Assembly (NCBI GenBank): GCA_019636385.1
Contig: JAHBXT010000003.1
Coordinates: 744,001 to 808,000 of the forward strand
DNA length: 64,000 nucleotides
Direction: 5' to 3'
DNA from: Pirellulaceae bacterium
GTDB taxonomy: Bacteria; Planctomycetota; Planctomycetia; Pirellulales; Pirellulaceae
Each line of letters opens with the position of its first letter. The stretch's first letter is position 1. Position numbers and translations under genes: made by a program. The notes below the pieces were generated by a model that saw nothing but the letters and a program-made list of their open reading frames with translations, was not told the DNA's origin and made no database searches. Positions 17,757 to 26,569 of the stretch are shown here, piece after piece.

Positions 17757-17847
17757 GCGTTCTGCGGCCTGGGTTGTTGGCTTTGTCTGTACGTTAAGTC
17801 TCGCTAAGTTCCCGTTAACATCGTTCTTTACAACCTCGATTTAGCTC

Positions 17848-19383
17848 ATGCCGACCTTTCCTCGATCCTCCGGAGTCTTGCTGCATGTTACCAGCCTGCC
17901 CGGCGAGTATGGCATTGGCGACTTGGGGCCGGCCGCTTTTCGGTTCATAGACTTTTTATCCGCAGCGGGTCAGTCGCTGTGGCAGATTCTGCCCCTGGGG
18001 CCGACCATACAGTGTCATTCACCCTATAGCAGCTACTCGGCATTCGCTGGCAATCCTCTGTTGATTAGCCCCATTCAGTTAGTCGAAGACGGATTCTTGC
18101 AGCCCGAAGATTTGAATGACCTATTGCAAGTGCCCCTGCAAAGCCACGTGGACTTTGCATCTGCCGAGCAAGTTCGCTTGGTGGCGCTGGAACGCGCGTT
18201 CCAGCGATTTCAAGTTAGCCAGGCCTGTGCGGAGATTGACGAGTTCGAAGCCTTCTGCACGCTTCAGCAGGGCTGGTTGCGCGACTTTGCGTTGTTCGCA
18301 GCGCTGATTGAGCATTATGGCAATGACCAGTGGACCACCTGGGAGCCCGGTATCGTTCACCGCGATCGACCGACGCTCGCCTCGTGGCGCGAGCGACTGG
18401 CCGGTCAGGTACAGCGCCAACAGTTCATTCAGTTCCTATTCTTCTCTCAATGGCAGCAGGTCAAACGCTATGCCAATCAACGGGGTATTCGAATTTTCGG
18501 AGATATGCCCATCTTTGTTTCGCATGGCAGTGCCGATGTCTGGGCTGGTCAAAGTCTGTTTCATCTGGATCAAGATGGTCATCCGACTGTTGTGGCCGGA
18601 GTTCCCCCCGATTATTTCAGTCAGACCGGCCAACTGTGGGGCAATCCGCTGTATCGCTGGGATCGATTAGAAGAGACCGGGTATCGCTGGTGGATCAGTC
18701 GCATTGGAGCCGCTTTCCAATTATACGATGTATTGAGGATTGATCACTTTCGCGGGTTCGAAGCCTATTGGGAGATTCCAGCTGGCGCTCCGACTGCGGT
18801 CCAAGGTCGGTGGCTACCGGGGCCAGGCGCAAAAATGTTTGACGCCGTGCGCAGCCAGCTGGGCGAACTACCGATCGTTGCCGAAGACCTCGGGCTGATA
18901 ACGAAAGAAGTTCACCAGTTGCGCGAGCAGTTGGAATTCCCCGGCATGCGCGTGCTGCAGTTCGGGTTTGATTCACCAACCGACGGCTTTCATCGTCCCG
19001 AAAACTATCCGCTCAATAGCGTGGCCTACACCGGCACTCACGACAACGAGACGATCATCGGTTGGTATCGGGCGCGACAACAGTCAAAACAGCAGTCCGG
19101 ACAGCGCGACGTACTGGATCGCTATTTGGCAGCCGACACCCGCGACGACGATGTGCACTGGCAATTAATCAGCATGGTGATGAATTCAGCCAGCCACACA
19201 GTGATCGTGCCCATGCAAGATGCACTTGGATTAGGCAACGAAGCTCGCATGAATTTTCCAGGAACCGTGCATGGCAATTGGTGCTGGCGTGCGATGCCGC
19301 AGCAGATCAATAGTACTCTGGCGGCCCACCTGCGCGTCATCACCGAACATTCCGAACGTTATCAATTGGCGAGCGTTCGGTAG
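17848..19383 (+). CDS. malQ: 4-alpha-glucanotransferase (amylomaltase, GH77)
   Basis: 511 residues, the size of compact bacterial amylomaltases. It opens with RSSGVLLHVTSLPGEYGIGD and WQILPLGPT. The GH77 catalytic residues are visible: nucleophile Asp in VLRIDHFRGFEAYW, acid/base Glu in IVAEDLG, and the stabilising Asp in YTGTHDNETI. It transfers alpha-1,4-glucan segments between short dextrins, making the limit products of glycogen phosphorylase usable again. It lies directly downstream of glgP on the same strand and is probably co-regulated with it. Confidence 0.96.
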   Translation: MPTFPRSSGVLLHVTSLPGEYGIGDLGPAAFRFIDFLSAAGQSLWQILPLGPTIQCHSPYSSYSAFAGNPLLISPIQLVEDGFLQPEDLNDLLQVPLQSHVDFASAEQVRLVALERAFQRFQVSQACAEIDEFEAFCTLQQGWLRDFALFAALIEHYGNDQWTTWEPGIVHRDRPTLASWRERLAGQVQRQQFIQFLFFSQWQQVKRYANQRGIRIFGDMPIFVSHGSADVWAGQSLFHLDQDGHPTVVAGVPPDYFSQTGQLWGNPLYRWDRLEETGYRWWISRIGAAFQLYDVLRIDHFRGFEAYWEIPAGAPTAVQGRWLPGPGAKMFDAVRSQLGELPIVAEDLGLITKEVHQLREQLEFPGMRVLQFGFDSPTDGFHRPENYPLNSVAYTGTHDNETIIGWYRARQQSKQQSGQRDVLDRYLAADTRDDDVHWQLISMVMNSASHTVIVPMQDALGLGNEARMNFPGTVHGNWCWRAMPQQINSTLAAHLRVITEHSERYQLASVR

Positions 19384-19384
19384 A

Positions 19385-20377
19385 TTAACGCTGTGGCGCA
19401 ATCGTGGGCGGCGCCACGCGATAAGGCAGCGGTCTGCCAGCCAATCCCGCCAGTATATTCTCAGCGGCCCGCGTCGCCATCGCAGCCCGCGCTTGTGTGG
19501 TGGCACTGCCAATGTGTGGCAACAAGAGGCAATTCGTTAGACTCTGAAGGGGATGATCCAGCGGCAATGGCTCTGGCGTGCACACATCCAGCCCAGCCGC
19601 GAAGATTCGCTCAGATTGTAGCGCGTCGGCCAGCGCCTCCTGGTCGATAACCTCACCGCGGGCGGTATTGACTAGTACTGCGGTCGGCTTCATCAAACGT
19701 AGTTGTGGTCGGGATATAAAATGCCTAGTAGCCTCGCTCAGCGGCACATGGATGCTGACGACGTCGCTCTGTGCAAGAAGTTCCTCCAGTGCGACGCGCT
19801 GCGCTGCCAGATGGGGTGGCAACTCCGGCTGGCGGCGGGCCGTGTACAGGACCCGCATACGCCAACCAGCTTGCATACGCCCAGCCACTGCTTGGCCGAT
19901 TCGGCCCATGCCGATGATGCCCAGCGTCTTTCCGACCAAGTCTTGACCAATCCAGCCCAACGGCTCCCAGGTACGCCATCCACCGTCACGAACAGCCTGC
20001 ATGGCAGGACGAAATTGTCGTGCCGCCGCCAGGATGAGACCAACAGCGATATCAGCAGTTGCCTCGGTTAGAACGTCCGGCGTGTTGCCAACAGGAATGC
20101 AGCGGCGCTCAGCCTCCGTCAGGTCGATGTTATTGAATCCCACCGCAAAGTTACTGATGACTCTCAGGTCATCGCCAGCGGCGTCCATCACTTCGGCGTC
20201 GATCCGATCACTCAGTAGGCTCAAAATGCCCGAACAACCGGCGACTCCAGACAACAACTCTTCGCGCGTGGGCGGTAGTGCTCCTGCATGTAGCCTAAGC
20301 ACCGCCGACGTCCGCAGCATTGCTAATCCGGCTTCTGGGATTCTTCGTGCTACGTAAACGGTGGGCAATCCATCCAT
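19385..20377 (-). CDS. D-isomer-specific 2-hydroxyacid dehydrogenase (glyoxylate/hydroxypyruvate reductase type)
   Basis: 330 residues. The NAD(P)-binding motif is GIIGMGRIGQAVAGRM (about 150). The catalytic triad is complete: Arg in VNTARGEVID, Glu in DVCTPEP, and His in LLPHIGSAT. VGFNNIDL and the DVLTEATADIAVGLIL stretch match the glyoxylate/hydroxypyruvate reductase group more than lactate or phosphoglycerate dehydrogenases. The Arg after the second Rossmann strand (TARRQP) suggests NADPH preference. Cytoplasmic. It converges with malQ (one base between stops) and lies downstream of the sirtuin gene on the same strand. Confidence 0.9.
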   Translation of the reverse strand: MDGLPTVYVARRIPEAGLAMLRTSAVLRLHAGALPPTREELLSGVAGCSGILSLLSDRIDAEVMDAAGDDLRVISNFAVGFNNIDLTEAERRCIPVGNTPDVLTEATADIAVGLILAAARQFRPAMQAVRDGGWRTWEPLGWIGQDLVGKTLGIIGMGRIGQAVAGRMQAGWRMRVLYTARRQPELPPHLAAQRVALEELLAQSDVVSIHVPLSEATRHFISRPQLRLMKPTAVLVNTARGEVIDQEALADALQSERIFAAGLDVCTPEPLPLDHPLQSLTNCLLLPHIGSATTQARAAMATRAAENILAGLAGRPLPYRVAPPTIAPQR

Positions 20378-20462
20378 GGGCGTATCTACGGTTGATCGAG
20401 TGGACTGTTGCCACCTTCGCTGCGCATCGCTTAGCTACAGTGGCCGGGACGTCGAAACTCCC

Positions 20463-21248
20463 CTACGATACCACGTTCTGGAATTCGCTCCAGATGGCAC
20501 TCAGCGCCTCCACGGCACCCGTCTTCAGGCGGAAACGCACGATATCGGAAACTTCAGTTTCGCTGGGATTGATTTCGACAGTTGTCTTGCCAGCGGCACT
20601 GGCCAGGAAGATCGGTGCTTGAATATAGGGAAAGACGCTGGTCGTTCCCACTGAAAATACGACATCAAAGCCATACTGTTGTTGTTCAGCTTGCAATCGG
20701 TCAATGCCAGTGTCAGCGATCAATTCTCCGAACAAGACGACATCGGGGCGTACAATTGCTTTACAGCGTGGGCACCTGGGTGGCAACGAGACATGATCAA
20801 TCCTATCCAACCGAGTCTTGTAGTCGCAGCGTGTGCAGGACAGAAAGTGCATGTTGCCGTGGACTTCAACTAGATTCTTCGAGCCAGCCGAGCGGTGAAA
20901 GCCATCGATGTTTTGCGTCAGGACCCACAGTCTCTCAAAATGGTCCTCCATTTCCGCCATGATTTCGTGGGCTCGATTGTGTTTGGCAGCTTGGACTGCC
21001 AGACCAATCTGAGCTAAATACTTCCAGCACAGTGCGGGATTGTCTCGCAACATCATAGACGACAGGATTTCCTCGATTGCGTACCCTTCGGCAGTGGGGC
21101 CAACGTTGTACAGTCCACCGATACCGCGATAGGTTGGAATGCCCGACTCCGCCGACACGCCCGCGCCAGTAATAAACAATACACTTTTAGCAAGCCGCAA
21201 GGCTTGGACAATCGCGGACACTGTTTCCTGATCGCTGATCGAAAGCAT
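20463..21248 (-). CDS. Sir2-family NAD-dependent protein deacylase
   Basis: 261 residues. The NAD site GAGVSAESGIPTYRG is at about residue 28, TQNIDGFHRSAGS at about 113 and the catalytic His in VEVHGNMH. Two zinc-binding pairs, CTRC and CPRC, bracket the small domain, followed by RPDVVLFGE. The enzyme removes acyl groups from lysines using NAD and acts in the cytoplasm. All catalytic and zinc residues are present. It sits upstream of the hydroxyacid dehydrogenase with an 85-base gap. Confidence 0.93.
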   Translation of the reverse strand: MLSISDQETVSAIVQALRLAKSVLFITGAGVSAESGIPTYRGIGGLYNVGPTAEGYAIEEILSSMMLRDNPALCWKYLAQIGLAVQAAKHNRAHEIMAEMEDHFERLWVLTQNIDGFHRSAGSKNLVEVHGNMHFLSCTRCDYKTRLDRIDHVSLPPRCPRCKAIVRPDVVLFGELIADTGIDRLQAEQQQYGFDVVFSVGTTSVFPYIQAPIFLASAAGKTTVEINPSETEVSDIVRFRLKTGAVEALSAIWSEFQNVVS

Positions 21249-21349
21249 TTCGTTACAATTCTAGAGTAGGTACGGGATCAATAAGAAAAACTAGTCGCAA
21301 CCGTAGCTACGACTTGGGTGCATTAATTGGACTCAACTACTAGTGAACA

Positions 21350-22498
21350 TCACGGCAGCAGGCGGGTAGCGATTGCTGCCGGTGGTTTCAGATGTGCGTC
21401 CAGGAACCCATAGATCAATTGTCGCGATTCGTGGGGTGCTGCATGGCCGCGTCCGTGGGCGAAGAAGGATAGGTTCTCAGGACGTTCTAGCAATTGATAG
21501 ACATCGGCGATTTTCAGCAACATCAGAGCGCGTTGACGCTGAGTTAGCGGAGCACCGTCGTTCAGACCGAATACGTCCAAGTAGGCCCGCGGGGCGATGA
21601 GGGCGATGATCTCGTGGAAGTCGATGGCAGGTAATTCTCCTCTCATCAAGCCCGCGCGGAGTGGTTTGAAATAGATGTACCAGTGATCGCGCGACCAGTG
21701 TTCAACCTCGGCATTGTGCCGCAGGAATGCCGCCCCGCAGTTGCAAGCCGCAGCCCGAATTCGCTCGTCGTACGCGGCCAGCAGCCAGGTGCCATGACCA
21801 CCCAGCGAATGCCCCATCGCTCCGATGCGGCTGGCATCTACTTCTTTAATCGTCTCCAGGACATCGACGGCAATGCTATGTTCGTAAGTGAACTTTCCGA
21901 CAGCCGTCCATTCAGGATGTCGCTGATAGAACCTGGCGGTATCATAAGAGCCTTCAGGCGGAATGCGTTGACCGGATACAAAATGTTCTGGAGCGATGAC
22001 GATGTAGCCTCGACGGCACAAATGATCCAGAAAGGCCTTATCAGGCTGGCCCTCCAGTCCAGCGGTTTGGCGAGCCCCCTGATCGGTTGTACCATGCAAA
22101 GCTACCACGGCCGGAAACTGTGGTCCACCTTGTAAGGGAATTCCCAGAAACGCGTGCGCCCGCTCGTCCTGCTCGACCTGATAACTAATCCACAGCCGAC
22201 GATAGCAGACTTCTACCTGCACCTCTTCATGTACTTGCAAATCCAGCGGCGGCTGGACGGGCTTATGCTGATCGCGAATCAATTCCAAAAACCGTTGGCG
22301 CAGCACCAGTCTGTGTCGTTGCCAATCCTCAGCGGTCTGGATACCTTCCAGCAAATCATCCCACGACGACTCAATCACCGGCGGCAGCGATCTGTGCCGC
22401 CTCACCTCTGGCGATTCAGCCTGGCAGATTTTTCCGCATGTAAGTAGCAAGACTGCCACAGGGGCAATGCATGTTCGCCATGTGTTGGGCGTTGACAT
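21350..22498 (-). CDS. Secreted alpha/beta hydrolase (dienelactone hydrolase / acetyl xylan esterase-like)
   Basis: 382 residues with an N-terminal signal peptide (hydrophobic IAPVAVLLLTCG, cleavage likely after ICQA). The hydrolase fold follows: GTTDQGARQTAG near the oxyanion strand, nucleophile elbow GAMGHSLGGHGTW, the acid Asp probably in YLDVFGLNDGA, and the His in GRGHAAPHESRQ. Such planctomycete proteins resemble esterases of plant or algal polysaccharide breakdown, but substrate is unknown. A GGAG lies 8 bases ahead of the ATG. Divergent from the DUF4345-like gene. Confidence 0.8.
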   Translation of the reverse strand: MSTPNTWRTCIAPVAVLLLTCGKICQAESPEVRRHRSLPPVIESSWDDLLEGIQTAEDWQRHRLVLRQRFLELIRDQHKPVQPPLDLQVHEEVQVEVCYRRLWISYQVEQDERAHAFLGIPLQGGPQFPAVVALHGTTDQGARQTAGLEGQPDKAFLDHLCRRGYIVIAPEHFVSGQRIPPEGSYDTARFYQRHPEWTAVGKFTYEHSIAVDVLETIKEVDASRIGAMGHSLGGHGTWLLAAYDERIRAAACNCGAAFLRHNAEVEHWSRDHWYIYFKPLRAGLMRGELPAIDFHEIIALIAPRAYLDVFGLNDGAPLTQRQRALMLLKIADVYQLLERPENLSFFAHGRGHAAPHESRQLIYGFLDAHLKPPAAIATRLLP

Positions 22499-22615
22499 AG
22501 TTGGCTCCAGAAGGACAGAATTTGGTCTTAGGCTGTTTGGGTGACGCTTCAGCGAACTGAAGTGAGATCGTTTTATAATCTATTGTGGGCCTGTCGTAAT
22601 CTACTGAGAGGTTGT

Positions 22616-23008
22616 ATGGCCACGCGATTTGCTAGCGCTGTTATTTGGTCTACGGCATTGACCTACTTGGGCTTTGCGATTTGGTTGGGTGGGTGGCCAC
22701 AGGCGTTGTTGGGCGTGTTTGGCATTGAGCAGCAGCCTCCGGCGATGCTGACAGAAATTCGCGCGTTTTATGGCGGACTGGAGTTTGGAATTGCGGCGGT
22801 GATGGTGATTCTATGGTTGCGCAGTGCACCAGCGGCGGCACTGCTGGTTGGCGGTCTGCCACTTGGGGGAGCGGCGGCTGCGCGGTGCCTGGGGATGTTG
22901 GTGGATGGTTATTCGAGCACCCACGCGATGTTGGCTGGCGCGGAATTGAGTGGTATGATTGTTTGCGTCGTGGGGCTGTTGTCGGTAGGGAAAAGTGGAG
23001 CGAAGTGA
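22616..23008 (+). CDS. DUF4345-like small membrane protein
   Basis: 130 residues from ATG 22616, chosen for GAGAGG at 22606-22611. Four hydrophobic segments are visible: VIWSTALTYLGFAIWLG, a second after EIRAFYGGLEFGIAAVMVIL, a third around AALLVGGLPLGGAAAARCLG and a last at LSGMIVCVVGLLSVG. The ExRAFYGGLExGIA stretch matches the DUF4345 family, whose function is not known. The gene stands alone. Confidence 0.7.
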   Translation: MATRFASAVIWSTALTYLGFAIWLGGWPQALLGVFGIEQQPPAMLTEIRAFYGGLEFGIAAVMVILWLRSAPAAALLVGGLPLGGAAAARCLGMLVDGYSSTHAMLAGAELSGMIVCVVGLLSVGKSGAK

Positions 23009-23190
23009 AGTTGACTAGCCGAACAACCGCTACTGTCGGTGCCAGCGTTAGTTTGACCCGAATTCAGCACTATCGCTGTGGTACTTGGTATTGGCTGGGC
23101 GATAGCAGGTGGTACAGTTCCATACCAGCCTGTTTCGTTTAGACGTGCGATTGCGTTCAGCCTACAAAACCGCCTGAAAGCCCTGAAATC

Positions 23191-23385
23191 ATGGATTGTG
23201 ATTGCTCCTACTCTGCGGCCTCCGCGATTCAGCAGGCTAAAGTAGCCCATCAGATTTCGACGGCAATTGCTAAGAAAACGCTCGATGCGCAGCGCCAACA
23301 AGGCCTAGCTGCGGTATCATTGCTTCAGCAAGCTGCCGAGGTGGCTCGCCAGATGGATGACAATAGCATCGACGTTCAGCTCTAG
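23191..23385 (+). CDS. YjfB-like putative motility protein
   Basis: 64 residues. After a Cys-containing start, the body SAIQQAKVAHQISTAIAKKT and LDAQRQQGLAAVSLLQQA follows the pattern of the YjfB/putative-motility family: one long amphipathic helix, a short break, and a second helix with Leu-Leu-Gln. The B. subtilis member belongs to the motility regulon. Molecular role is unknown. The link to motility agrees with fliW and csrA in the same window. No clear Shine-Dalgarno precedes ATG 23191. Confidence 0.6.
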   Translation: MDCDCSYSAASAIQQAKVAHQISTAIAKKTLDAQRQQGLAAVSLLQQAAEVARQMDDNSIDVQL

Positions 23386-23469
23386 CCGCAGACGAGAGTG
23401 GTTTCGGTAGCCGGTCTCGCTAGAGAGTGGTGAGGCGATGAACTACGATCAATTTAGCCCATCCCAAAC

Positions 23470-23497
23470 CACGGTCTGGCGACCGTAGCTACTCTAA
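23470..23497 (+). repeat. REP-like palindromic repeat, copy 1
   Basis: Core CCACGGTCTGGCGACCGTAG followed by CTACTCTA; ACGGTC-TGGC-GACCGT (23472-23487) is a perfect 6-pair stem. Lies 35 bases before the phosphodiesterase gene. One of five related copies in the window, all between genes. Confidence 0.6.
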
Positions 23498-23532
23498 ATT
23501 TCTATCAAACGCTCGCCCGAGAAAATCTGCAC

Positions 23533-24816
23533 ATGAAGGTGTGCGTTATCAATGTTGTAGGACTGACGCCAGAACTAGTGCGTCATGCGCCCAACATCTC
23601 CAGCCTGGGTACGGCCAGACCATGGACCAGTCCCTATCCGGCTGTAACCTGTACGGCTCAAGCGACGATGTTGACCGGTGTGCCACCTCGACAGCATGGA
23701 ATTGTTGGTAACGGTTGGCTGTTTCGGGAGACGGGCGAGGTGCGCTTCTGGCAGCAGTCCAATCGCTTGATTCAAGGCCACAAGCTATACGAAGGCGTTG
23801 AAACGGCCAAGCTGTTTTGGTGGTTCAATCAAGGCGCTCCGGTGCGCTACTGGGCCACGCCAAAGCCACACTACGGCTGCGATGGTTCCAAAGTCTTCGG
23901 CATTCTGGATCATACCGACTGCGAATTGGAGTCGCACGTCGGCCGATTCCCGTTCTTCAGCTTTTGGGGACCGCAGGCTGGGTTAGCCAGTTCTCAGTGG
24001 ATCGCCCGCGCCAGCGCTCGTGTGATCCGGCAGCGACGTCCCGAATTGTCTTTGGTCTATCTGCCGCACCTGGACTATGACTACCAGCGCTTTGCCGAAC
24101 ATGATCCGCAGCGCGTGGTCGAAGTAGACCGTTGCGCGGCCGAAGTTATTGCAGCCGCCCAGGAGATTGGTGCTCAAACCGTCGTTGTATCCGAGTATGG
24201 TTTGGTGCCGGTACAGCGCGCCGTGATGGTTAACCAACAACTGCGAGAGGCCGGGCTACTGGAAGTCCGCGATGGTCCATTTGGTGAAATGCTCATGCCG
24301 CTGGAGTCAAAAGCTTTGGCTGTGGTTGATCATCAGCTGGCGCACGTGTACGTTTCTGATCCCAGCCTTGTGGGCAGCGTCCGACGAATCCTCCAACAGA
24401 TGCCAGGAGTGGCCGCAGTGGTTGAGCCCGGAGATTTGCAACTGGACCATCCGCGCAGTGGTGAGTTGATCGCGTTGGCTGAACCGGATGCGTGGATGGC
24501 CTACTACTATTGGTTGGACGAAGCGCGCGCTCCCGATTTTGCCCGAACAGTCGATATTCATCGCAAGCCAGGCTACGATCCTTGTGAGCTATTCATGACC
24601 AGTGGCCTGCGTGCCGCCGCTCGGTTGGTGCAGAAGAAACTCGGGCTGCGCTATCGCATGGACGTCACGCCTCTTGACCCTAGTTTGGTGCGCGGTAGCC
24701 ATGGCTTACGCCCAAGTCCAAACTGTGGGCCGCTGATCGTTGGCCCCGATCCGCCCGACGATATGCTGCAATTCAAAAGCTACATCCAGTCGCTGCTAGC
24801 GCGACCTGCTACTTGA
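23533..24816 (+). CDS. Alkaline-phosphatase-superfamily phosphodiesterase/nucleotide pyrophosphatase
   Basis: 427 residues, cytoplasmic (no signal). It opens with a strand MKVCVINVVGLTPELV, where the usual first metal Asp position of the family is not obvious, then SPYPAVTCTAQATMLTG, in which the Thr after the Val is the expected nucleophile. YLPHLDYDYQRFAEH gives the Asp/His/Asp metal cluster of type I phosphodiesterases, and VVVSEYGLVPV stands where S-D-H-G is normal; the Asp-His pair there has become Glu-Tyr. HGLRPSPNCGPLIV near the end supplies another His. So it is a family member with altered metal ligands; substrate unknown. Confidence 0.8.
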   Translation: MKVCVINVVGLTPELVRHAPNISSLGTARPWTSPYPAVTCTAQATMLTGVPPRQHGIVGNGWLFRETGEVRFWQQSNRLIQGHKLYEGVETAKLFWWFNQGAPVRYWATPKPHYGCDGSKVFGILDHTDCELESHVGRFPFFSFWGPQAGLASSQWIARASARVIRQRRPELSLVYLPHLDYDYQRFAEHDPQRVVEVDRCAAEVIAAAQEIGAQTVVVSEYGLVPVQRAVMVNQQLREAGLLEVRDGPFGEMLMPLESKALAVVDHQLAHVYVSDPSLVGSVRRILQQMPGVAAVVEPGDLQLDHPRSGELIALAEPDAWMAYYYWLDEARAPDFARTVDIHRKPGYDPCELFMTSGLRAAARLVQKKLGLRYRMDVTPLDPSLVRGSHGLRPSPNCGPLIVGPDPPDDMLQFKSYIQSLLARPAT

Positions 24817-25010
24817 GCGTTGCTTGTACGCTGGATGAAAAGTATATGACTTGCAGCCTGGGGCAAGCGGGATAATACAGTCCGCCTGCTAATTTCCAGA
24901 ACGTGCTAAAGGCCGCAATGCTCGAACAAATACAATTGGTTCTGCCCCCCGGCCCCCATTAAGCTTAGACAGCAATTGGACGGCATGGCGACCCTCAATC
25001 AGGACTAGTG

Positions 25011-26276
25011 CTAAGTCTCAGCAGATTTCGCTGTGGGCCACAGCAGCCAGAAGAACAGTAGACCCAGCAGTGGTGCCCAACCCAGGATCGCTAGATTCAG
25101 ATCATACGATCCGGTGCGGTCGACTAGATAGCCAAACAGCTTCTGAGTCGGTGCTGAAGCCATCCAGCCTATGAATGACAACAAACCGGTTAGCCGACCC
25201 ATATAACGGGCCGATACTTCCTGGGTGAACGAATAGTAACATGGAAACAGCGCCAGTGCACCCGCACCGACCACCAGTAACGTTGCCAGCAGTGGCCAGC
25301 CGGCCGGTAGCCAGGCAGCCAACGTCGTCAGTGCCACCAGCAGCGAGCCGATAAAGAAGAGCAGAATTCGGCTGGCATGTACTGGCCAGCCGGCGCGTAC
25401 TAGCCACAGTCCACAAATGCCAGCCAGAATACAGCCTACGTCGGTAGCGATGAAGTAAGCTGAATTGAAGTAGAGCGCTTCCACTTCGGAATAGCCGCGA
25501 CCTTGCTGCATGAACTTGGGCAGCCAGGCTCGTATGAGCTGCCACGAGGTATTGATGCACACCACCATCACCGCGAGCGCCCAGAAGCGACGATCGACGA
25601 AAATAGCCACCAAAGTTTGCCACACGCCTGCCTGGGCTGTGCCGGACGCTTCAGACTGTGAACCGGCGACCGTCAAATCGCCAGGACGAATGACGACCAG
25701 CCAAGCCACGGCCCACATTGCGCCGGTCGCACCGATAACGTAAAACGGCAATCGCCAGGCATCGGGTTGATCGCTGCTGCTGACCAGCAAGCGAATGATC
25801 AGCGGCGTCAAGATCGCCCCCACCGAGGCCCCGCTCTGCAGCAGACTATTGCCCATCACGCGATCGCCACGTGACAATATTTGTTGCGTAACAATCAGGG
25901 CGCATGGCCAGTGTCCAGCTTCAAAGAATCCCAGCAGGCCCCGACAGACCATCAGCCAGTGATAGCCCTGGGCCATACCGGTAGCGCAGCCCACAGCCGA
26001 CCATGCCACTAACACGCAAGGATACAACAGACGCACATTGACGCGATCTGCCAGCACTCCAAAAAACAAGGATCCACATGCAAAGGCCACGCCGAACAGG
26101 AACTCCAAGTCGCCATACTGCTCGTTGGAAAGTTGAAATTGTTCGGTAATTCGAACCGCCATGTTCGACAGCGTCTGACGATCCATGTAGTTGATCATCG
26201 TCGCCAACAGCAGCAGCCCACTGACCCACCACTGCCAGGATGCGGATCGCAGGTTTTCATTGGTGGTAGTGTTCAA
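25011..26276 (-). CDS. MFS transporter, anion:cation symporter type (hexuronate-like)
   Basis: 421 residues with twelve predicted membrane segments. The N-terminal motif INYMDRQTLSNMAVRI is that of the anion:cation symporter family (ExuT, GudP). VLADRVNVRLLYP is the loop 2-3 MFS signature and GFFEAGHWPCALIV matches the third to fourth segment of sugar-acid carriers. Probable inner-membrane uptake of a hexuronate or similar organic anion with protons. A KDPG aldolase/KDG kinase pair at 31.8-33.6 kb could use a product of such a substrate, but the genes are 5 kb apart. Divergent from recG. Confidence 0.85.
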   Translation of the reverse strand: MNTTTNENLRSASWQWWVSGLLLLATMINYMDRQTLSNMAVRITEQFQLSNEQYGDLEFLFGVAFACGSLFFGVLADRVNVRLLYPCVLVAWSAVGCATGMAQGYHWLMVCRGLLGFFEAGHWPCALIVTQQILSRGDRVMGNSLLQSGASVGAILTPLIIRLLVSSSDQPDAWRLPFYVIGATGAMWAVAWLVVIRPGDLTVAGSQSEASGTAQAGVWQTLVAIFVDRRFWALAVMVVCINTSWQLIRAWLPKFMQQGRGYSEVEALYFNSAYFIATDVGCILAGICGLWLVRAGWPVHASRILLFFIGSLLVALTTLAAWLPAGWPLLATLLVVGAGALALFPCYYSFTQEVSARYMGRLTGLLSFIGWMASAPTQKLFGYLVDRTGSYDLNLAILGWAPLLGLLFFWLLWPTAKSAET

Positions 26277-26297
26277 CTAACTTCAACCTCGGCAGAC

Positions 26298-26325
26298 TCT
26301 GGTAGATACCGTCGCCAGACGGTGG
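26298..26325 (-). repeat. REP-like palindromic repeat, copy 2
   Basis: Read on the minus strand: CCACCGTCTGGCGACGGTAT then CTACCAGA. ACCGTC-GCCA-GACGGT (26308-26323) is a perfect stem. Located between the MFS transporter and recG. Confidence 0.6.
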
Positions 26326-26569
26326 GATACGGGTGGTACCGTGTAAATAGCACTACCGGCGCAAAACACTACGCCGTCACCAACACGATAGTGCTGAAGT
26401 TTGCTCAGTTTAACGCATTCGGCTGGGTTGTGGCGGCCAGAAATTCCCGAAAAATGGAAAGCGGCATCGATAAACCGCTGGGCTTCAGCGTCTAGTAGAC
26501 TATAGCCATTATCAGCGCACATCCCACCCTACGATACCTGCCTGAAACGACGGAATTCAGCCTAAGACA

